Origin: Lucinisca nassula
Taxonomy: Eukaryota; Mollusca; Bivalvia; Lucinida; Lucinidae
DNA length: 64,000 bases
Reading direction: 5' to 3'
Assembly: GCA_963580285.1 (NCBI GenBank)
Contig: OY757014.1
Span: 99,822,072 to 99,886,071, forward strand
Shown here: positions 1-10,337 of the stretch, piece by piece
Numbering within the stretch: position 1 is the stretch's first letter
Layout of the letters: every line of letters begins with the position of its first letter
The notes under the pieces: model-generated
Database searches by the model: none
What the model was told of the DNA's origin: nothing
What the model saw: the letters and a program-made list of their open reading frames with translations, nothing else
Translations under genes and position numbers: made by a program

Positions 1-188
1 CTAAGCCTGCCCAGGCAAAGCGGTGCGAGTCGGCCCATCCATGCTTAAAAACCCTATTGGGCGGCAGGGCTTGAGATGTCATTTCATCTCAATGTCGGGT
101 AAAAGTCCCACAAAATTGGAAGCAACGTCTCCAAAATGACCTATACAGTGTTGACGGGGACGTTAAACCTCAAATCCAAGAAACAAAA
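1..188 (+). mobile_element. SINE-A, 3' two-thirds, cut by window edge
   Basis: The copy begins mid-element at the window edge and runs through the conserved TCATTTCATCTCAATG block and the GACGGGGACGTTAAACCTC end into an A/C-rich tail. See 51072-51371 for the element with both boundaries defined. Confidence 0.85.
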
Positions 189-518
189 ACCGAAATCATT
201 CCCAGCGAGAAAGATGAAGAAACAATAGTAGAATCTACATATGTCATTCATTCTGTTCAGTATACCACAAAAAGATCGCTGGTCTCTTGAAACTTTTTTT
301 TATGTGTCTAAAGGGTTTCCAGTTTATCATGTGATTTCCAAATAAATGGTGGTAGTCACATGACCGGTAAAATGGCAGCCCTCTATAGGTAAGTGTGTAC
401 AAATATCATGAAAATCGAGGCAAATTCAAGGGAGTAATGGCCTCCTTTGTTGGGGTACCCCCTCTTACTGTCCAGATTTTTTTTTCAGCAGTCTAAGGGT
501 TAAGACCAACTGAAAAAA
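189..518. other. Unassigned AT-rich sequence
   Basis: No coding signal, RNA gene or recognisable repeat was seen here. It lies in what is inferred to be intron 2 of GLDC. Confidence 0.4.
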
Positions 519-746
519 TTAACCCTTTACGTACCAAATGGAATCTTCCTCCTTATATATGGCAGGGGTCCATTTCAAAATTAAGGGGGGACACTGGTTG
601 TGTTATCTTTAAAATTTATTTGGAAAAAGGCTGAACTTTTTGCAAATAGTGTAGGCCTGATCAGACACCACATTCTGAGGCATCTAATCTGGGCCTGGAC
701 TGTTTGCCAGGTACCCATTTTGGGGTTTCCGGTACAAAGGGGTTGA
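519..746 (+). mobile_element. TTAA-ended MITE carrying a P1 palindrome
   Basis: The ends are TTAACCCTTTACGTACCAAA and an inverse ending GGTACAAAGGGGTTGA (the last TTAA is mutated to TTGA). The same ~228-bp unit recurs at 45313-45543 and, inverted, at 8811-9015. The P1 palindrome occupies about 640-712. TTAA target duplication is typical of piggyBac-type transposition, so this is probably a non-autonomous piggyBac-like element; no transposase is present. Confidence 0.7.
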
Positions 747-1045
747 GACCGATTCTGCTTTACAAAGCTTATTGAAAAGGGTACAGTTATTCTTTCTTTG
801 AATTTCCTGCACACAATGTCTTCTGCACAAGGACCACCTTTAGGACGTAATATAGGAATTTTTCTGTATTTGATCCATTATTTGATGACATATACTCAAA
901 TTACTATAGGGTGGTTGGGTGAAGCTTAGGTGTCATGTATCTTATATCACCCAGGCACCCAAGGCCATCCTTAAAAAAAAATTTTGTTTACTGTGCTCCT
1001 ACCCATCATACATGTATGTGAGGTGGGTAGGAAGGTACCTAGGTC

Positions 1046-1076
<31 letters not shown>

Positions 1077-1565
1077 TGTAGATCTGAAAAGATATTTGAC
1101 CCTTAAAGCACCATACAACTTCAAATACTTATTTTCTGATTTTTTCAGTGAAAATCAGGCTTGAAATTTCATTTTCAAATGAAATGTCAAGCCTGATTAA
1201 ATTTCATTTGAATGGTCTGCCTAATGTCAAGCCTGATTTTCGCTGAAAAAAATAAAACAGAAAAAAAAACAAGTATGTCATCTTCTTGAAATTTGGCTCA
1301 GTGTGTTAAATTTGAGTTTAATCAGGATTTCAAAAAAAAAAAATCTTTTCCTCAGAATGGAAACTAATAAATTTTTTTTGGGTAGGGGCAATCTGTGTGG
1401 GTAGCTAGGAGTACAGCAAACCAAGAATTTTTTAAGGATGGCCCAACTGATATTGGTTTACATTTGGGCAAGGCCTGCTGTCCTTGAAGCAGGTAAGGGT
1501 AGAGGCGGAATGTTGTTATATCTTCTGTCTCTTCACTGTCTTATACATGTATCTTCCTCTTCCTT
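747..1565. repeat. Poly-T run and a short inverted repeat, otherwise unassigned
   Basis: A 27-base T run lies at 1046-1072. An inverted repeat has arms at about 1139-1163 and 1226-1252 (TTTTTCAGTGAAAATCAGGC and its complement), enclosing a further palindrome at 1156-1195. This looks like a small MITE. No coding sequence was seen. Confidence 0.5.
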
Positions 1566-1845
1566 ACATCCCCGTCAACACTGTAAAGGTCACTTTGGAG
1601 ACGTTGCTTCCAATTGTGTGGGACTTTTACCCGACATTGAGATGAAATGACATCTCAAGCCCTGTCGCCCAATGAAACCAAGAGGGTTCATAAGCATGGA
1701 CGGTACGACTCGCACCGCTTTGCCTGGGCAGGCTTAGAACCTCTAAGCAGTTTACCAGTACTCGTGTGTGGTCGGCTTCAGCTCTGCGTGGAAGCATCAT
1801 GCAGCCCATCTGCAGTATTTCTTCAAGCCCCGATGGGCAGGGGCT
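1566..1845 (-). mobile_element. SINE-A, nearly full copy
   Basis: Read on the minus strand it runs from the CCCATCGGGGCTTGAAG head to TGACGGGGATG, without the A/C tail. It has one small insertion near the head (TGCAG after CCCATC). Confidence 0.85.
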
Positions 1846-1907
1846 TACCTACCCCTCTCTTTCATCTTCTCTTCTTTGTCTTTTCTCCCTTTCTCTGGGA
1901 GACATTA

Positions 1908-2131
1908 CGAAAGTATGCCTATACAAATACATTGTTTACTTTACTGCCGAAAAAATTTAAGATGAAAAATTGTGATATTTTTCTTATTTCTGCTAATCTC
2001 TATTTGAAAGCAGAAATAAGGATGAGGCGGTTCTAACCAGTATCCACAATCTATATTTTGAACAGAAATAAGAAAAATATGGTTTACCCCTGAAAACCCC
2101 AGTTTACCATATAAAGTGGGGTTCAAGGGGG
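1908..2131 (-). mobile_element. P2-family MITE, core palindrome partly deleted
   Basis: The flanking modules match other P2 copies: TATGCCTATACAAATAC at one end, ATAAGAAAAATATGG and AACCCCAGTTTACCATATAAAGTGGGG at the other (in parts). The central GAGGCGGTTCTAACC arm is present, but its partner is lost. Compare 23936-24190. Confidence 0.65.
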
Positions 2132-2390
2132 TTAGACGTGTTTATGTGATGCTACACACAATGACCCACAAGGGTTGGCATGTCATTAAACCCATAACAC
2201 AATCAAATTACCCCAAGGTATTATCAAGAAGTTCTGGTAAAGTTTCAGAAATATTGAAGCAAAACTGTGGCCTCTAGAAGACTCAAATGTGCGTGTGTTA
2301 TTTGGCTTTGACTATTTAAGCTCAGGTGAGCTAAAAATCATGTTTAAATACTGAAATGATCCCAAATATTGTATCAGGCACACCCAAGTA

Positions 2391-2461
2391 AACAGTTCAG
2401 ACCCAGATCAGACTGCTCCTGAAGGAGCAGTCTGATCAGGGTTTACACTGTTTGCCATTCT
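2391..2461. repeat. P1 palindrome
   Basis: Arms AAACAGTTCAGACCCAGATC and GATCAGGGTTTACACTGTTT flank a CTGCTCCTGAAGGAGCAG centre. It can fold into a hairpin of roughly 30 bp. No open reading frame. Confidence 0.8.
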
Positions 2462-2519
2462 GTCTACACTTTTTGGACCAGCTGGATCGTGAAACAATTA
2501 AGTCCTCAGGTCCTCAGTA

Positions 2520-2960
2520 ACGTGTTACACGTATGGTCTTGTCGGGATGGTAAGTTACTACAAACTTAGCCCCTCTAATAAAAATCAAAAATGAGTTCCT
2601 TTAAGAGCAATGAAAACATTCATAAGAAAGAAGATGGGTCATACTACGTAGTTTCGGCTAATAAAGCCTCATCAGTGACCCTGTAATGATCCGGCAAAGA
2701 AAGCCAGAGGAAACATACTGCAATTTTGCGAATTTCGAATAGGCAGTCGATACAAAGACTGATATAAATCAAAATGGGGTCCAAATAACTAAAAACCTGT
2801 CTAGAACACGAGCCCAAACCAACAACCTATTTTAGATTTCTCAGAATATTCACGCTGATCTCAAAGGACCAAAAGTAAAATATAAACTGCACTATGGTTG
2901 ATGTACGGGGAAACGTTTTACGGCCGCCACACGGCACAGCACCAGCATCTAAGTCCAAAC
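2520..2960 (-). mobile_element. Hammerhead-bearing retrozyme / Penelope-LTR-like repeat
   Basis: This single unit shares two blocks with the tandem array at 14548-15190: the hammerhead segment (2636-2681) and a block reading CAAAGGACC...AAAATATAAACT...TTTTACGGCCGCCACAC (2862-2937). The rest has diverged. Known metazoan repeats with this layout are retrozymes and the terminal repeats of Penelope-like elements. No reverse transcriptase or GIY-YIG sequence lies nearby, so it is called non-autonomous. It is oriented in the sense direction of GLDC transcription. Confidence 0.7.
2636..2681 (-). ncRNA. Hammerhead ribozyme, type I, apparently intact
   Basis: On the minus strand the 46-nt motif has stem I GGGUCA against UGACCC (6 bp), core CUGAUGA, stem II GGCU/AGCC closed by UUAUU, core GAAA, a short stem III CUACGUA, and the cleavage triplet GUA before stem I. 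Every invariant core base of a hammerhead is present, and GUA is an allowed NUH site. The expected cut is between 2642 and 2641. Stem III is very short, as in retrozyme and Penelope hammerheads, so efficient cleavage may need a dimer. Activity is inferred, not shown. Confidence 0.85.
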
Positions 2961-3205
2961 ACTCCACCACTCAACAGTAACTGACAACAGCAAGTAGGTC
3001 AATAGAAGAGTACTCAATCAATCAGCAATCTGGAGCTGTCTCCCAAGACAGGGCAGGTAGGACAAAAAATAAACAAACCAAAAAAAAGAAAGCAGCCCAG
3101 CCATACCACATCTACAGTAAGGCCTTGGCCACTATGGTACGAAGTTATGAGTAGTACTGCTAACTGGGGCACTGATCCTAAGTATTGGGACAGACAGGCC
3201 TAAGC

Positions 3206-3281
3206 AAACAGTGCAGACCCAGCTCAGACTGCTCCTAGAGGAGTAGTCTGATCAGAGTCTACACTGTTTGCCATTCCGTCT
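3206..3281. repeat. P1 palindrome
   Basis: GCAAACAGTGCAGACCCAGC and GTCTACACTGTTTGCC arms surround CTGCTCCTAGAGGAGTAG. It is the same sub-type as 2391-2461, with a shared flank (GGCCTAAGCAAAC, also at 40034). Confidence 0.8.
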
Positions 3282-3668
3282 GCATCTTTTGTACTCCTTG
3301 CTGGATCATGAAATAAACATGTTAAAATTTTAGGAGCATTACAGCAAGGCATCAAGGTGTCCCAATTTTTTTTTTATTTTCCCGGTATCTTTTTTTTCAA
3401 AATACAGTGTTCATTAGTGAGATCAGCAGAGCATTGAATATGAAGTCATAAATCATGACAATAAACAAGCCTCTGACTCAACAATTTTTAACTTTTGGAC
3501 CTTATGGCTAAATATTTTTTTCTCCTTTATGTTTCCTTTTTATGAAAAATTAAGACTGTCTGAAAACAGAGTCACAGTGCTGCAACCGTCTTATCATACA
3601 TGTATTACAAGACCTGATACTTTATATATTCGAACAGATCGACAAACAGTGTGTGTTTGTGTGTGTGT
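3282..3668. other. Unassigned AT-rich sequence with TG microsatellite
   Basis: A short (GT)n stretch ends at about 3668, just before the SINE-A tail. Nothing else was recognised. Confidence 0.4.
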
Positions 3669-3952
3669 GATTTGAGGTACATTGTATAACATCCCCGTCA
3701 ACACTATTTAGGTAATTTTGGAGACGTTGCTTCACATTTTGTGGGGCTTTTACCAGACACTGAGCTGAAATGACACCACAATCCCTGACACCCAATGAAA
3801 CCAATAGGGTTTATTACTTGCACCACAATGCCTGGGCAGGCTTAGACCTTCAACGCAGTTTACAAGTACTCAAGTGTGGTCGGTTTCATCTCTGTGTGGC
3901 AGCATCATGCAACCCAATCTATTTCTTCAAGCCCCGATGGGCGGAGGCCAAG
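3669..3952 (-). mobile_element. SINE-A copy
   Basis: Head at 3952 (CCTCCGCCCATCGGGG) and tail at 3669 (minus strand), with a small insertion between the AACCTCAAATC tail motif and the body. It is more diverged than the copy at 51072-51371. Confidence 0.8.
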
Positions 3953-4023
3953 AGCAAACAGTGTAGTCCCTGATGAGACGCCGCATTAGGCGGCGTCTCC
4001 TCAGGGTCAGCACCGTTTGCCAT
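3953..4023. repeat. P1 palindrome, GC-rich centre
   Basis: GAGCAAACAGTGTAGTCCCT with centre AGACGCCGCATTAGGCGGCG, followed by the inverse arm to CGTTTGCC. It sits directly against the head of the SINE-A copy to its left. Confidence 0.8.
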
Positions 4024-4055
4024 TCATCCAGTTATGTTTGACACAACCTCTGGTA

Positions 4056-4355
4056 TGTTTGATTTGAGGTTTAACGTCCCCATCAACACCATTTAGGTAA
4101 TTTTGGAGATGTTGCTTCCAATTTTGGGGGCTTTTACCCGACACTGAGCTGAAATGACACCACAATCCCTGCCACCCAATGAAACCAATAGGATTAATTT
4201 GCATGGACGATACAACTCGCACCACTCTGCCTGGACAGGCTTAAACCTTCAAAGCTGTTTACAAGTACTGATGTGTGGTCGGTTTCAGTTTCATCTCTAC
4301 ATGGCACCATCAGGCAACCCAATCTATTTCTCCAAGCCTTGATGGGCAGAGGCCA
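4056..4355 (-). mobile_element. SINE-A copy
   Basis: Nearly full length on the minus strand, sharing diagnostic changes with the copy at 3669-3952 (for example CACCACAATCCCTG). The two may therefore belong to one sub-family or a local duplication. Confidence 0.8.
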
Positions 4356-4538
4356 AGAGCAAACAGTAAGGGTGGGGGGATGAATTCTAGCAAGTAACCA
4401 CAACATACATAACATCAAATAAGGGCAGCCCCCACCCCTAATCAGGGCTTGGAAAAAAGCTTTCAGCTTCCTTTCTAATCCTTTTTTGTCATGACTTTCT
4501 TTGTAATGTTTATGTGTTTGAGATAAATAAAAATTTGT

Positions 4539-4727
4539 TTAACCCTTATCATGCTGTTCACGACAACCCCTATCTTTGAAAACTCTGTAGAAGCCATCTG
4601 ATCAGGATCTACAATGTTTGGCATTCAATTTATGAATTTGTAGGAATAAATTACATCAAGTAATCTAATTGGTTCAAAGTCAGAAATCGGTGTGGCTAAC
4701 CTGAATATTCAGCAAGAGAAGGGTTAA
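4539..4727 (+). mobile_element. TTAA MITE with half a P1 palindrome
   Basis: It starts TTAACCCTTATCATGCTGTT and ends AGCAAGAGAAGGGTTAA. The same element at 22440-22652 carries the complete palindrome; here its left arm is deleted. Confidence 0.75.
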
Positions 4728-4734
4728 ACTAATC

Positions 4735-4968
4735 AGGGCTTGGAGATATAGATCTGAAACCAACTGACCATGTATACTGGTAAGCCGCTTAGGTAGCAAA
4801 GTGCTGTGAGTATGACCATCCCTGCATATAAATCCTAGCGGTTTGTTTGGCTGGTAGGGCTCTACTCAATGTCGGGTAAAAGTGCCACAAAGTTGGAAAC
4901 AATGTCTCCAAAAGACCTAAATGGTGCTGATGGGGACATAAAACCTCAACACAAACAAATACTGACAA
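4735..4968 (+). mobile_element. SINE-A copy, old and diverged
   Basis: Recognisable landmarks remain (GCTTGGAGATATAGAT, ACTGGTAAGCCGCTTAG, CAATGTCGGGTAAAAGT, AAAACCTCAACACAAAC), with several deletions between them. Confidence 0.7.
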
Positions 4969-5007
4969 TTATCCCTTAATCTAGAATTTATTCAGCCATC
5001 ATATATA

Positions 5008-5233
5008 CTAATGGACTCTTCCATTGCTATATGCTGGACAAGTCCATTTGTCATATAAGGGGTGTCAGGCCTATTTTTACATTTTTATTCATTTTTGACA
5101 GAAAATCCTGTTAGCAAACAGTGCAGACCCTGATCAGATGCCACATTCTATGGCATCTTATCTGGGCCTGTACCAAGTGAGTGTTAGTCAGCAAAGGTAC
5201 CCCTTTAGGGTTTCCAGCATGCAATTGGTTAAT
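5008..5233 (+). mobile_element. TTAA-type MITE with P1 palindrome
   Basis: Its body (CCATTGCTATATGC..., GACAAGTCCATTTGTC) matches the inverted copy at 8472-8685. The right end is CATGCAATTGGTTAA. The P1 module spans about 5113-5180. Confidence 0.65.
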
Positions 5234-5345
5234 TGAAGTTTGGTTTTGTTTGTCCTTTTACAGCCCGCCAACATTATTTATGCCATGTTGTGCCACCAAA
5301 CTTTTCCTAGACAGACTTACATGAAAGTAGTTAACCAGCACAGTG
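5234..5345 (-). mobile_element. SINE-B 3' fragment
   Basis: Decayed matches to the SINE-B body on the minus strand: ACTTTTCCTAGACAGACTTA, then GTTAACCAGCACAGTGCACATTC (in part). The tRNA-like head is missing. Confidence 0.5.
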
Positions 5346-5397
5346 CACATTCTTTTAACAGAACTCGACAATTATCCTTCATGAAGATTTTAGCTCA

Positions 5398-5466
5398 GTG
5401 GCAAACTGTAGACCTTGATCAGACTTCAAGAGTAGTCTGATCTGTGTCTATACTGTTTTTGCAGGT
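5398..5466. repeat. P1-like palindrome, short form
   Basis: GGCAAACTGTAGACCTTGATC and a diverged inverse arm with centre AGACTTCAAGAGTAGTCT. Confidence 0.55.
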
Positions 5467-5513
5467 TTTTACATTTTGGTGTCCAAAGACAATGTACTTT
5501 TGGTAAATACAAC

Positions 5514-8441
5514 AAACAAGAGGCCCATGGGCCACAATGCTCACCAGAACTCAGGCGGACACTGCCCACTGGCAGCCATGTATGGTTTCAGGTTTTAATT
5601 TATTGATTATAAAGTCTCCCAAACAAACCCCCATTTCAAAATGAGCACCCATGTGGACTCTGTATCTGAAATATTACGCCTTTTATGAGGAGGAAGGATG
5701 AGACATGGACCCAACAGAGCCCTGAATGGTATCACTGAATCCATCTTATCATAAGGCAAATGAATATATATGGTTAAGGTGTTGGGATGTGTACTGTTCC
5801 TGAGATATAAGGCCTTTTAAGCTGCGAAGGGGTTGGAGCATAGCCCTGGCAGACCCCAGGAAAGCCAAGATTGTTGTCGCTGAATGTGTCTTATAATAAG
5901 GACCAAGAAAATATATTGTTTAGGGGTGGGGATATGAACAGTTTCCAAGATATGAGGCCCTCTTATGAAATGATGAGGAGAGGAATGGCCCCTGTGGACC
6001 ACCAAGTTTGTGTGACTGAATGTGTCTAATCATAAGAAACAAGAACATATATGATTATGAGGTGGGGATCTTAATGGTGTCTGAGATATATGGCCTTTTA
6101 TGAAGTAGAGGCTGGGCCATGGCATCAGCATGTTGCCCTAGCACATAGACACATTGATGTGAGTGAATGAGTCTTATTATAGGGAACACAAATATACATA
6201 TTTTAGGGGTGGGGATCTGAACAGTTTCTGAGATATATTGCATTTTATGAAGTGAAAGGGTGGGGCATAGCCCCAGCACACCCCCAGAGACCCCTAGGTT
6301 GGTATCACTGAATGTGTCTCATCATAAGGAACAAGAATATATATGGTTTAGGGTTGGGGGTTCTGAATGGTTTCCGAGATATTGAGCCTTTTACGAAGTG
6401 GAGGGGGGTGGGCATGGCCCGGGCACATCCCAGAGGACCCCCAGGTTGGTTTCAATTAATGCGTCTTATCATATGAAACAAGAATATATATGGTTTGGGG
6501 ATGGGGATCTGAATGGTTTCCGAGATGTATCACCTTTTATGAAGTGGAAGGGTTTGGCACAGCCCCCGTGCGGCCCGGGAGACCATTAGATTGGTATCAC
6601 TGAATGCGTCTTATCATAAGGAACAAGAATTTATATGCTTTAGGGGTGGGGATCTGAACGGTTTCTGAGATATTGGGCTTTTACTAAGTGCAGGGGGTGG
6701 GGCATAGCACTGGCACATCCTAGGGGACCCCCAGATTGGTGTCACTGAATGCGTCTTTTCATAAGAAACAAGAATATACATGGTTTTGGGGTGGGGATCT
6801 GAAGGGTTTCCAAGATATATCACCTTTTATGAAGTGGAAGGTTGGGGCATAGCCCTGGTGCGGCCAGGGAGATCCTTAGGTTGATATCACTGAATGCATC
6901 TTAACATAAGGAACAAGAATTTATATGGTTTAGGGGTGGGGATCTGAACGGTTTCTGAGATATTGGGCCTTTTATAAAGTGGAGGGGTCGGGCATAGCCC
7001 CCGTGCGGCAAGGGAGACCCTAAGGTTGGTATCACTGAATGCGTCTTATCATAAGGAACAAGAATTTAAATGGTTTAGGGGTGGGGATCTGAACGGTTTC
7101 TGAGATATTCAGCCTTTTACGAAGTGGAGGGGGTGGGGCATAAGCCCCGCCACATCCTAGGGGACCCTCAAATTGGTGTCACTGAATGCGTCTTATCATG
7201 AGAAACAAGAATATATATAGTTAAGGGGTGGGGATCTGAATGGTTTCTGAGATATATGGCATTTATGAAGTGGAAGGGTGGGTCATGGCCCCAACGCACC
7301 CCAGAGAGACCCCAATGTTGGTATCACTGAATGTGTCTTATCATAAGGAACAAGAATATATATGGTTTAGGGGTGGGGATCTCAATGGTTTCTGAGATAA
7401 ATGGCATTTTATGAAGTGGAGGGGGTGGGGCATGTCCCCTGCACATCCCGGGGGGGACCCCAAGGTTGGTGTCACTTAATGCATCTTAGCATAAGGAACA
7501 AGAATATATATAGTTTAGGGGTGGGGATCTGAATGGTTTCTGAGATAAATGGCATTATATGAAATAGAGGGGGCAGGGCATGTCCCCGGCACATCCCGGG
7601 GGACCCCCAGGTTGGTGTCACTTAATGCATCTTATCATAAGGAACAAGAATATATATGGTTTAGGGGTTGGGATCTGTAAGGTTTCTGAGATATAAGGTA
7701 TTTTATGAAGTGGAGTGGGCGGGGCATGGCCCCGGCACAACCTAGGGGACCCCCAGGTTGACATAAAAGCATATGGCTGGGAGAAGTTTACTCAAGGAAC
7801 ATGTTTATGTAAGTTTTGTAAAAATATCTGCAATGACTTGGCAGTAAATGCCACTTTTCAGTTTTCCCCATTATAAGTCAATGGAAACTCTAAGTTGCCA
7901 TAGCAACAAAACTAAAAGGCCAAATTTCATAAAAAACACAAAACCTGTAAAGGCAAATATGGTGAATATTTTCATAAAGTCTCAGCCTCCTAGAGCATAT
8001 GGTTTCTGAGGAGATGATTTTTAAGTATTTTTTGTCTATTTTTTGCATTTTGGTTTCCATGGCAACCAATAAAAATGAGCAGAAGGCTTAAAATCATACA
8101 GCAGATAGTAGATTGCCTATGGAACATTTCTATGAAAGTTTTCTCAAAATATCTGCAGAGGCTTGGCAGTAAATGCCATTTTTCAATTTTCCCCATTATA
8201 AGTCTATGGAAACTACAAGTTGCCATAGCAACCAAACTAATGAGCCGATTTTGATAAAAAACACAAACTTTCAATCCCCCAGCCCAAGGATGCTACAGAT
8301 AAAGTTTGGGCCCAATCGGCCCAGTGGCTTCAGAGGAGATGTCGTTTAAAAGTGTTGACGCCAGATGCCAGACGACGACGACGACGGACAACTGCCTATC
8401 CTATAAGCTCCCCCGGAGCCTTCGGCTCTGGTGAGCTAAAA
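5514..8441 (+). mobile_element. Helentron-like (pearl-type) non-autonomous element
   Basis: The left end is AACAAGAGGCCCATGGGCC. The right end is a (GACGAC)n run (8371-8388), then a GAGCCTTCGGCTC hairpin and GGTGAGCTAAAAA. In between lie a tandem array (5650-7765) and a 0.6-kb unique tail with two related ~170-bp blocks (7795-7965 and 8128-8270, sharing CTTGGCAGTAAATGCC and AAGTTGCCATAGCAAC). This is the organisation of bivalve pearl elements, now attributed to Helentrons. No Rep/helicase is present. Confidence 0.75.
5650..7765 (+). repeat. Tandem array, about 145-bp unit, 14-15 copies
   Basis: Units recur at roughly 145-bp steps (CACTGAATG at about 5733, 6305, 6596, 6743, 6888, 7031, 7171, 7323, with variants between). 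Each contains AGGAACAAGAATATATATGG, GGGGTGGGGATCTGAA and a GC-rich CCCCAGG block. Inverted remnants of the same family lie at 48535-48950 and 50390-50790. Confidence 0.9.
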
Positions 8442-8471
8442 ATGTCATTAAATAGCAAGTGCAGGCCCTGT

Positions 8472-8685
8472 TTAACCCATTGCATGCAGGAATAGCAAAC
8501 AGTGCAGGCCCAGATCAGACGCTGCAGAACGTGGCATCCGATCAAGGCCTGCACTGTTTGCTAACTGAATTTATTATGAAAACGAAAAAATTGGGCATGA
8601 CACCTTTTTTTTGACAAATGAACTTGTCCATCAAATAGCAATGGAAAAGTCCACTAGTATACAATTGGTGATCTTCAAAGCTACA
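8472..8685 (-). mobile_element. TTAA MITE with P1 palindrome (inverted relative to 5008-5233)
   Basis: It starts TTAACCCATTGCATGCAGG. The P1 module is at 8489-8564 (GCAAACAGTGCAGGCCCAG ... CTGCACTGTTTGC). The far end fades around 8685. Confidence 0.65.
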
Positions 8686-8810
8686 TGCTGTAACTGTATT
8701 TAAAATATAGTAACTTGCTTGATATGTGATAGGACCTTTTTACAGTGTAAGTGGTAATGTCATATGACTTAGGTCAAATCCTCAAGTTTCCAAAGTGCAA
8801 AAAGTTCAGG

Positions 8811-9015
8811 TTAACCTATTTGGTACCTGAAACCCCAAAAAGGGCAACTGGCAAACAATGCAGACCCAGACCAGACGCTGCAAAAAGTTCAGGCATTATC
8901 CAAGAAAATTTTGAGGAAAACCCAACCTGACACGGTGACACTCCTAAATTCCGAAATGGACTTGTGATATATACAATGTAAAGTGGAAAATTCCATTTGG
9001 TACAAAATGGGTTAA
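8811..9015 (-). mobile_element. TTAA MITE, inverted copy of the 519-746 family, P1 half deleted
   Basis: Ends TTAACCTATTTGGTACC and CATTTGGTACAAAATGGGTTAA (in part). Only the first arm of the P1 palindrome remains (8850-8885). Confidence 0.7.
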
Positions 9016-9280
9016 AAATGTCTCTCCATTACTTACAAATATGCATCTCATGTCACTTTTTATGCACCTCCAAAAACTAAACTACAACATGTAGTACATT
9101 CCACATGGACCCTTAAAATGTGAATAACAATCTTAGCAGATGACATTTTCATATACAGTCCAAAAATTATTTGCTTAATTCAGGTGCATTTCAATGCATT
9201 TTCCGTTTTTGGGAACAAACACAGTGCTTGCTTTAGACAGGTTGCTTGCTTATAATTAAGAGTTGGCCACTGAGTAATGG

Positions 9281-9443
9281 TTTGTTTGTTTGAGGTTTAA
9301 CATCTCTATCAACACTACATAGGTCATTTTGGAGATGTCGCTTCCAATTCTGTAGGACTCTTACCCGACAATGTGGTGAAATGACATCTTAAGCCCTGCC
9401 ACCCAATGAAACCAGTAGGGTTTCTATGCATGGACGGTCCAAC
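9281..9443 (-). mobile_element. SINE-A, 3' half
   Basis: Present from the tail (GTTTGAGGTTTAAC) to CATGGACGGTCCAACT, then truncated where the P2-type MITE begins. Confidence 0.8.
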
Positions 9444-9690
9444 TTCATCACATGAACAAGTCCGTGAAATGGACACCCCGCAAAACCCAAATTTATATAG
9501 AGAAAACCGGGGTTGACGGGGGTATACTTTATTTTTCTTATTTCTGCTCCAACACATCTATAAAGGTTATGGGTACTCGTTAGAACCGCCTCAATGAGGC
9601 GGTTCTAACGAACACCCATAACCTATAGTTGCAGTTTAAATCAGAAAAATATCACAGATTTTCATTAGAAAATTATTAACCATTGAAAGT
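9444..9690 (+). mobile_element. P2-family MITE with a ~60-bp core palindrome
   Basis: The core at 9566-9625 reads GGTTATGGGTACTCGTTAGA through AACCGCCTCAATGAGGCGG into its inverse, a near-perfect palindrome. Flanks carry the AAACCGGGGTT and TTTCTTATTTCTGCTCC modules of the family. Confidence 0.75.
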
Positions 9691-10337
9691 TTTGGGATTC
9701 TAGATTAAATGGTCTAGGAGCAATAGTGGGACATTACATACAGACAGAAGAACAGGGGTAAAACATGATTCCCCAATAAATCAAAGCACATGGAGTATTG
9801 GTGGATTGATTGTCTCTGGGTTTAGATAGAGGAAATGTGCCTGAATGGGGACTTAAACCGTTCGTTGAACCCTAAAATTCATTTACTGTAAGCAAACCGT
9901 GTAGACTGTGATCAGACCCTGCGGTCTTTGGCGTCTGACCCTTAAATTTCAATACTGTAAGCAAAGCAGTGTAGACTCTGATCAATACCGCGTTTGCCAA
10001 GCCCAAACCATGATTCCAGCCCAATTTTTACGGATAATAATTTTACACGAATATGCTGACCTCACTGCAATAAAATTCTATAAATAATCTTCGTGGATTT
10101 CCTACAAATCAGTGATAGTCACATGGACTCTAGCACTAATAGAGGTTTTGTCCTTATAACTTTGGGTCGATTGATAAACAATCAACCAAAAACTAGACTG
10201 GAATCATGACTGACACAGAAAAAGTGCCATGTTCAACAAAATGTGTAGACCCATCAGAGTTCAAACTGTTTGCTTACAGTACAGGAACTGAACCCAGTAA
10301 GTACCACGAAAACTGCATCAGAAAATGGGGAACCAGT
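9691..10337. other. Unassigned, with two decayed P1 arms
   Basis: AAGCAAACCGTGTAGACTGT (9893 on) and a second partial copy at 9958-9990 are P1 remnants. No exon-like or RNA signal was recognised in the remainder. Confidence 0.45.

Noticed and set aside
3953..4023. CTGATGAG box as a further hammerhead
   Set aside because: It is part of a P1 palindrome; no GAAA box or NUH site follows at the right distance. The same applies to CTGATGAG at about 22681.
5650..7765. CRISPR-like periodic repeats
   Set aside because: Units are contiguous ~145-bp tandem repeats without distinct spacers, in eukaryotic DNA.
8395..8440. GC-rich hairpin followed by A-run as a terminator
   Set aside because: It is the terminal hairpin of a Helentron-like element; rho-independent terminators are not expected in this genome.
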